Shown: one piece after another, positions 7,134 through 11,624 of the stretch | Layout: every line of letters begins with the position of its first letter | Numbering within the stretch: position 1 is the stretch's first letter | NCBI GenBank assembly: GCA_032353305.1 | Contig: JAUCNG010369483.1 | Location: 1 to 11,624, forward strand | DNA length: 11,624 bases | DNA from: Cephalothrix spiralis | Taxonomy: Eukaryota > Nemertea > Palaeonemertea > Archinemertea > Cephalotrichidae | Direction of reading: 5' to 3' | Notes under the pieces: model-generated | The model's input: the letters and a program-made list of their open reading frames with translations, nothing else | What the model was told of the DNA's origin: nothing | Databases searched by the model: none | Program-made: the position numbers and the translations under genes

Positions 7134-7569
7134 TACAGAAACCTAATAAAATTCTTCAATTCCTTAAAGGTACAAGGTCAGTTAGATTCTCTCTCGAGTT
7201 CGGCGTTCCATACTCTTAGACTTCAAAATATTTGATCGCCTTCGACGTTACCATAGTTACAACGAGTATATTTGAATTTACCGCTTTCAATAAACGGGAG
7301 GTGTTCAACACTGATACATTTCAGATTTGAAATAACGGCGCGAATGGGGAAGGGAACTAGGCATAATAGATATAATGTACCTGGTTTGAAGAAGTTATGC
7401 ACCCTCGGTATAGGGGAAATCTATTGGCTCCTGTACGGTACAGTACCTTTAGGAAAACAAGTATAGCGCAACGACAAATATGCAACCGACGGCATCGGTA
7501 GTAATCGTTCCATGACCGCATATATTTATGTTACAAACCTTGACCTCACGCGACCTTGAGCCTTGATTG
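7134..7569. other. Non-coding stretch right of the TA element
   Basis: AATAAA at 7145-7150 lies 12 bp from the transposon end. AAGGTCA at about 7170 and CCTTGACCTCACGCGACCTTGAG at 7543-7565 are loosely inverse, as at 5032-5330. GGTACAGTACC near 7437-7447 is a perfect short palindrome. The 64-codon frame at 7272-7466 has no recognisable product. Confidence 0.45.
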
Positions 7570-7707
7570 CCAGGTTCGAGATACGCGCATTTACGGTATG
7601 CGCATGCTAAAATTGAAAATCTTTATACCTCACGTAAAAAATGAGCATGCTTCTATCTGTTCACAATACAAATGTATGACCAAAAACCAGCAGTTTCCGA
7701 GATATAA
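7570..7707 (+). repeat. Interspersed repeat copy related to 481-910 and 1398-1506
   Basis: TTCGAGATACGCGCAT at the left matches TTCGAGATATGCGCAT at 566-581. The order then continues in parallel through ATGCGCATGC, TCTATCTGT and an ATACA-rich word, as at 575-655. The right part, 7645-7707, matches 1440-1502 at about three quarters of positions. This copy links the other two loci into one repeat family or composite. Confidence 0.65.
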
Positions 7708-8102
7708 CCAATTTAAATATTGCTGAAAGCGACCTCTTTCATTTGGTACATGTAACATCATATTTTGTGAAACATCCATATCCTCGAATACTTCAAAAAA
7801 GGTGGCTTAACATATTCAGATTGCTTAAATAAAATGAAATATTTTAAAGTTATGATCGACATCATTTATTTAATATTTATCTATAATAGTTACAAAAGTA
7901 TAAAGTCATGTTACTAGGAGGTGATAAGAAAATATACATGTACAAATGCACGGGGGTATTGGCAGTATAGTATTGTTACAAAATTTTAGTACAAAAACTG
8001 TATATTACTCCACCAGGGAGTAGATTAAACGACATGGAAGGAAGAGGAATGAAATATTTTTCTAGTAATACAGCTCATAATTCGTTTGCGTGCCATAAAA
8101 AG
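7708..8102. other. Non-coding stretch
   Basis: No gene or strong repeat is seen. It is AT-rich, with TACATGTA words at about 7746 and 7934. Confidence 0.5.
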
Positions 8103-8176
8103 TTATAAGCACTCGTGTGAATTTCAATATCGCACTCCTCTGCGGCTCGTCGATATTGAATCACTCGTGCCTATAA
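8103..8176. repeat. Palindromic repeat with CACTCGTG ends
   Basis: The arm 8103-8132 (TTATAAGCACTCGTG, then TTCAATATCG) is the inverse of 8151-8176 with small indels, around a loop containing CACTCCTCTGCGGCTCGT. The pairing may reach 8096 and 8184. It looks like a short foldback repeat; no coding capacity. Confidence 0.75.
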
Positions 8177-8220
8177 AATTACACTCAATCGAGAAAAAAT
8201 TTATAAATAATAATGTGTAG

Positions 8221-8311
8221 CTGGGGCCGTATTCAACAAACGACTTAAAACTTAAGCCATACTAATTAGACCAATATTTTGACTTAAGTCCGTTGATGAA
8301 TACGGCCCCAG
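8221..8311. mobile_element. 91-bp foldback MITE, GGGGCCGTATTC arms
   Basis: The arm 8221-8247 (CTGGGGCCGTATTCAACAAA, then CGACTTAA) is the inverse of 8284-8310 with two mismatches or so. The loop of about 36 bp also contains AACTTAAGCC and an AT-rich core. No convincing target-site duplication was found. It lies only 45 bp from the palindrome at 8103-8176. Confidence 0.8.
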
Positions 8312-8822
8312 GTGACTTAATACTTCTAAGACCGTTAGAACAATGGAGAGAAACATTCACTCGCATGTCCCTGAATACATACTTTTGTATATAACAGAAT
8401 TCAGCTTGGTTTCACAAAGTCACATTATTACTGGTTTTATATGTATAATCCAAAGTCTAGGGTATACAAAATCAGCTACACAAAATAACAAATATCGCTG
8501 ACAAAAGGTATGCGACAGATACAAGACATAATTACCTAATAAATGCAAACAGATTTTGCGGAGGCACGGATATCAATTATGACTGGAGGATGCGTAAATG
8601 CGTTAACAGGACTAAATATAAAGACTGGCGACCTCGTACAAAATAAGTGGCAAAGCATGGTGTATTGGTATAATGCCTACTTATGTACTGATAAAATGTC
8701 TAAAATGAATAGTGCCAAAACTAAAAGACAGCCGTGAGAAAACAATAACAATTTACATAGAAATATCTTACACTTTAAGTACAAAAATATTCTACACTTC
8801 AGTACATACTACACACAATTGA
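8312..8822. other. Non-coding stretch
   Basis: A 64-codon plus-strand frame at 8543-8737 is present but matches nothing I recognise and is within chance length. No repeats of note. Confidence 0.45.
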
Positions 8823-9138
8823 CGGTTACATTGGTGTGCTAATCCTAAAACCTATTTTTTTTAATCCACGCTGTTAATCTAGTTAATTATCAAAATTTTG
8901 GCGTCATATGACGTCGTTTTAATTATGGTAACAGATATATTGATGACGCCATAACGCAATAATGACGCCAAAAATAAGAACTAACTATTACGTCGTGGAT
9001 TTCAAATATGCTATCATTTTTACTTTTATCAGTAGCCAATTTTGTTGTACTTATTGGAAGAAAATAAGTTTTTCACCACTAGGGGCTGAAAAGTGACGTC
9101 GAAAAATAGGTTTTAGGGTTTACATACCAATTTAACCG
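8823..9138. mobile_element. MITE with 37-bp TIRs, about 316 bp
   Basis: The ends 8823-8859 and 9102-9138 are inverted copies matching at 32 of 37 positions by hand, including the exact 16-bp CCTAAAACCTATTTTT at 8844-8859. Looser pairing of ACACAAT words suggests the element could extend to about 8811-9150. Inside, AATCCACG with TTAATCTAGTTA near 8863-8884 pairs with 8981-9003, and TTTTGGCGTCAT near 8896 pairs with ATGACGCCAAAA near 8962. GACGTC/GCGTCA words recur at about 8900, 8909, 8943, 8963 and 9094. No transposase is present. A target-site duplication could not be defined. Confidence 0.8.
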
Positions 9139-9658
9139 TATTATTGTGTATTTTAAAATATTATATAATTTTTAGGATAAAAACGTGAGCCCAGCACAGC
9201 TTGGCCACAGAGATAAAGATACAAATATAGATCTGGAACAATTTATTATTATAAATGCACTTTACAAAAATAATATAAAATTAAGGTAAGGCCTGGCGGC
9301 CCAGGGGCACAGACATCTAGAAAATTACACTTCAAACATACAGTACATCACGTTTACCAGAAATAGAAATGCAATGGTGAAAGTTGAGCTCTTCAATAGA
9401 TTTTTTTACAATACTTTTAACAATAAACAAATGCAGAACAAAACATAATATGAAGTACCACAATATCACATTTCCAATACTCATGATTGAAAACATAAGA
9501 ACACGACACATATTTGATATCAATAATATCATAAACATACTGGAATGTTATTTGATACATGCCTACATGTATTGTCATTGTTATACAACATGTGTTTTTT
9601 TCGATTGTCGATAATTTTTTGAAAAGGAATTATTATAAATTTTTTAAATATAGGGTTC
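9139..9658. other. Non-coding stretch
   Basis: Frames of 68 and 76 codons on opposite strands overlap at 9332-9614; both are AT-driven and unrecognised. TTTATT at 9242-9247 is an AATAAA on the minus strand but has no linked gene. Confidence 0.45.
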
Positions 9659-9715
9659 AGGGTAGATATCTAAAGTATATTTTTAAAATAAGGGTAGATG
9701 AGGGTAGATATCTAA
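9659..9715 (+). repeat. AGGGTAGATATCTAA direct repeat
   Basis: The 15-bp word occurs at 9659-9673 and 9701-9715, with a partial AGGGTAGATG copy directly before the second (9691-9700). The period is 42 bp. Confidence 0.7.
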
Positions 9716-10545
9716 TATCTAAAGCAAAGAACAATGATACACATAATCGTTGATATTTAAATGAGTAGCTTCAAATTGATACAAATTAGCGAAAATGGCA
9801 GACAGAGCCATAGGGCTTTTTGATGTAAATAATAGGAAAATAGAAAATAAGGACAGTTTCCTGCAATTTTAGTAAATTCAAAATAAAACTGTATAGCTCT
9901 AAAACTCAAAAATAAACATTGAACAAATGGATTGAAAAATTGGCGAAAAATTGGCTTATAAATTTTGAACAAATTTGATACACTTTTAGACAGCTTTTCC
10001 GGAGTTATTCGGTTTTTGGCATTGAATTTAGGGGTATTTGCTCTATGACGTCATATCGCGGGACTTCACTCGAAGTTTGGATGTTACGATTATTGATTAT
10101 TGGTTTATCACGATTATTTTGACATATAGCAATCTATCGGGAAGCATTTAATTCGAATCGACTTTTTTGGTTGATAAATGCTAATTAGTATTATTTCTCT
10201 ACGCTGATGAAATAGTGGTATGTACCCAATATGCTCAACCGCTGGGGGACAAATTTTGCACATTTCTAAGTCCTTCGCCAATTTTCCATCCAATGGTGTA
10301 CTTGACAACTTAAATGTAAAGTAAGCAACAAGTCAATACAAAACTTTAAAGAAGAGGCGCTAGTCCAAAATAAGTTTTCAAAATAACAATAATATTTGCG
10401 AGACAACAAATAATAACTCCTGGCGATATTCAATAGCAATTTAAAAATCCATTTAGTCAGATTGGTGTCTATAACATATTGGAAAAAAACATTTCTTATT
10501 TTAAAAAATAGGACTCGAGGGGACTTCTTAAAATACTGTACGACA
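9716..10545. other. Non-coding stretch with minor repeats
   Basis: GAAAAATTGGC is repeated head to tail at 9933-9943 and 9944-9954. A perfect CRE palindrome, TGACGTCA, lies at 10046-10053. Frames of 71 and 64 codons on the minus strand (9757-9972 and 10114-10308) are unrecognised. Confidence 0.45.
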
Positions 10546-10700
10546 AAGTATTTAAATATTATCTAAATATTATGTAAAAAAATTTAAATATCATTTGAAT
10601 ATTTTAAAATACTTAACCCTATTCCTGCAGGGCCATTTTCAATACTTTTAGTATTTTCAATACTTTTTAAAGATTTTTTAAATGTTTCAAATACATTTAA
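10546..10700. repeat. Very AT-rich low-complexity block
   Basis: Variants of TTTAAATATT, AAATATTATNTAAATATT and TTTTCAATACTTT are reiterated. TTTTCAATACTTT is at 10636-10648 and about 10654-10666. AAGTATTT near 10546 pairs with AAAATACTT near 10605. A lone CCTGCAGG palindrome sits at 10624-10631. AATACTGTAC recurs at about 10533 and 10710, on either side of the block. Confidence 0.5.
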
Positions 10701-11270
10701 AATACCTTAATACTGTACATCAAAATGCAATTTCTACAACGTTCGATAAGAAATATTTTTAATAAAATAATAAAAAAATATTGATATTGAGCGGGGAATA
10801 ACCAAATGTGATGGCACTTCTCTGAAGTTTTCTGATCATTAAATTTTCATTTTTTTCGTAATTTAAGAAACAGGTTTTGTACGAATTAAACTTGAATTTG
10901 TTAGAAGCTATTCAATTATTGATCTTTAGTCAAAGGTAATTCAGTACTGTACTTGAATACTCCAGATAAGTATAGCTTTCAATTAGGGATTTCACACAAC
11001 CATTTAAGCAATTATAAATAATTGGCTTATTTGTACCTCAGTTCCAAAGGGGTATACCCTGAACAGATCAGATTTCACTTTTTAGAATTGAAAAAATGAA
11101 GTATAAAAGCGACGTGAACTTATAATGTACTAAGATGTACCTTGTGGTTCCAAAACACTTTTAAACATTGACATTTTCCGATGGATCTGCGCGAGCGATT
11201 CTGCGCTAACGCACGCACTATATAATATAACTGCGATACCTGATCTAAATTTATATTTTAAAGTTAGAAT
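10701..11270. other. Non-coding stretch
   Basis: No gene is supported. A GC-richer patch, GCGCGAGCGATTCTGCGC, occurs near 11189-11206, followed by a TATATAA word at about 11219. On its own that is too little to call a promoter. Confidence 0.4.
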
Positions 11271-11328
11271 GATACTATTTAAATGCATTTACTATTTAAA
11301 TACATTTTGATACTATTTAAATGCATTT
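11271..11328 (+). repeat. Three tandem units of about 19 bp
   Basis: GATACTATTTAAATGCATTT occurs exactly at 11271-11290 and 11309-11328, with a diverged copy, ACTATTTAAATACATTTT, between them at 11291-11308. Confidence 0.85.
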
Positions 11329-11562
11329 AGAGCTGCCATGCAATATTATATTTTTACTTCCTATTACTAAAGAGAAAGAAATGTGCAATTCTAAGTCTTA
11401 TAAAAGTTTAAATACAGAAAAATAGAAGGAATGAATCGATATAAACATGAACAAGAAGACAAAAATAAGCATCATTCAGCACAAATCTCGAGGAAGCACT
11501 ATCAAGACTATACAGACATAAAATCGTAAAGTCTTTAAGATTGTTCACTATACATGTACATT

Positions 11563-11624
11563 TTATGTAAACACTGGTGGTTTCTGAACCAGCCTATCTA
11601 CAACTACATTACCATCTTTATCCT
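11563..11624 (-). CDS. Possible C-terminal end of an unknown protein
   Basis: Read on the minus strand from the window edge, one frame is open for 19 codons and ends in TAA (plus-strand 11563-11565). The peptide is DKDGNVVVDRLVQKPPVFT. Its composition looks more like protein than the surrounding AT-rich DNA. The opening D-K-D-G-N resembles the start of an EF-hand calcium-binding loop, but the rest of such a loop is not visible and I do not recognise the protein. The 5' part would lie beyond the right edge, and the AT-rich DNA to the left would be the 3' untranslated region. Candidate minus-strand polyadenylation words include TATAAA near 11250, ATTAAA near 10758 and 10147, and AATAAA near 9242; none can be chosen. 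Nineteen open codons can arise by chance, so this is a tentative call. Confidence 0.3.
   Translation of the reverse strand, partial: DKDGNVVVDRLVQKPPVFT

Noticed and set aside
7570-7600. GGTTCGAGA as a tRNA or SINE B box
   Set aside because: No A box or cloverleaf is present at the right distance, and the word belongs to a repeat shared with 566-581.
8543-8737. 64-codon plus-strand frame
   Set aside because: It is of chance length, has no recognisable domain, and nothing around it suggests a gene.
11189-11226. GC-rich patch plus TATATAA as a core promoter
   Set aside because: There is no downstream gene on the plus strand, and TATA-like words are common in this composition.
1-11624. CRISPR array, prokaryotic operon, rRNA or integrated virus
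   Set aside because: There are no regularly spaced identical repeats, no compact gene runs with ribosome-binding sites, no rRNA-like sequence and no viral gene pattern.

Overview
The window reads as eukaryotic, AT-rich (about two-thirds A+T by eye), almost entirely non-coding DNA. The density of short non-autonomous inverted-repeat transposons, the recurrent TACATGTA-type words (for example near 1225, 7744, 7930 and 11549) and repeats of the kind common in marine invertebrates suggest a mollusc, most likely a bivalve. That assignment is an inference from style, not from a diagnostic gene. There are no prokaryotic operons, CRISPR arrays, rRNA or recognisable tRNA.

Layout from left to right. 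1-480 is plain AT-rich DNA. 481-910 is a long imperfect palindrome with 33-bp terminal inverted repeats (TIRs) carrying three perfect NRF-1-type sites. 1398-1506 is a smaller palindrome whose core module recurs at 7645-7707 and, more diverged, inside 481-910. 2147-2470 holds three degenerate units built round a TAGCGGC core, with a related stray copy at 4985-5046. 3006-4129 is a foldback element of about 1.1 kb with arms of about 500 bp, abutting a second foldback at 4121-4579. 5032-5330 is bounded by a 12-bp inverted repeat of AAGGTCA-type half-sites and contains a strong hairpin. 5792-5839 is an exact 24-bp duplication. 6245-7133 is an 889-bp element with perfect 17-bp TIRs and a TA target duplication, of Tc1/mariner type, with reiterated subterminal motifs. 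8103-8176, 8221-8311 and 8823-9138 are three further palindromic or TIR elements. The rest, to about 11.3 kb, is AT-rich DNA with small direct repeats.

Coding content is nearly absent. The only plausible genuine coding segment is a 19-codon open end on the minus strand at the right edge (11563-11624), possibly the last codons of a gene lying beyond the window. A second, weaker candidate is a decayed reading frame at 5986-6261, which runs into the left end of the Tc1/mariner-type element. Neither product is recognised.

No genes can be seen working together. The organisation is that of an intergenic or intronic landscape built by successive insertions of non-autonomous DNA transposons, several carrying transcription-factor-like palindromes or candidate transposase-binding repeats.
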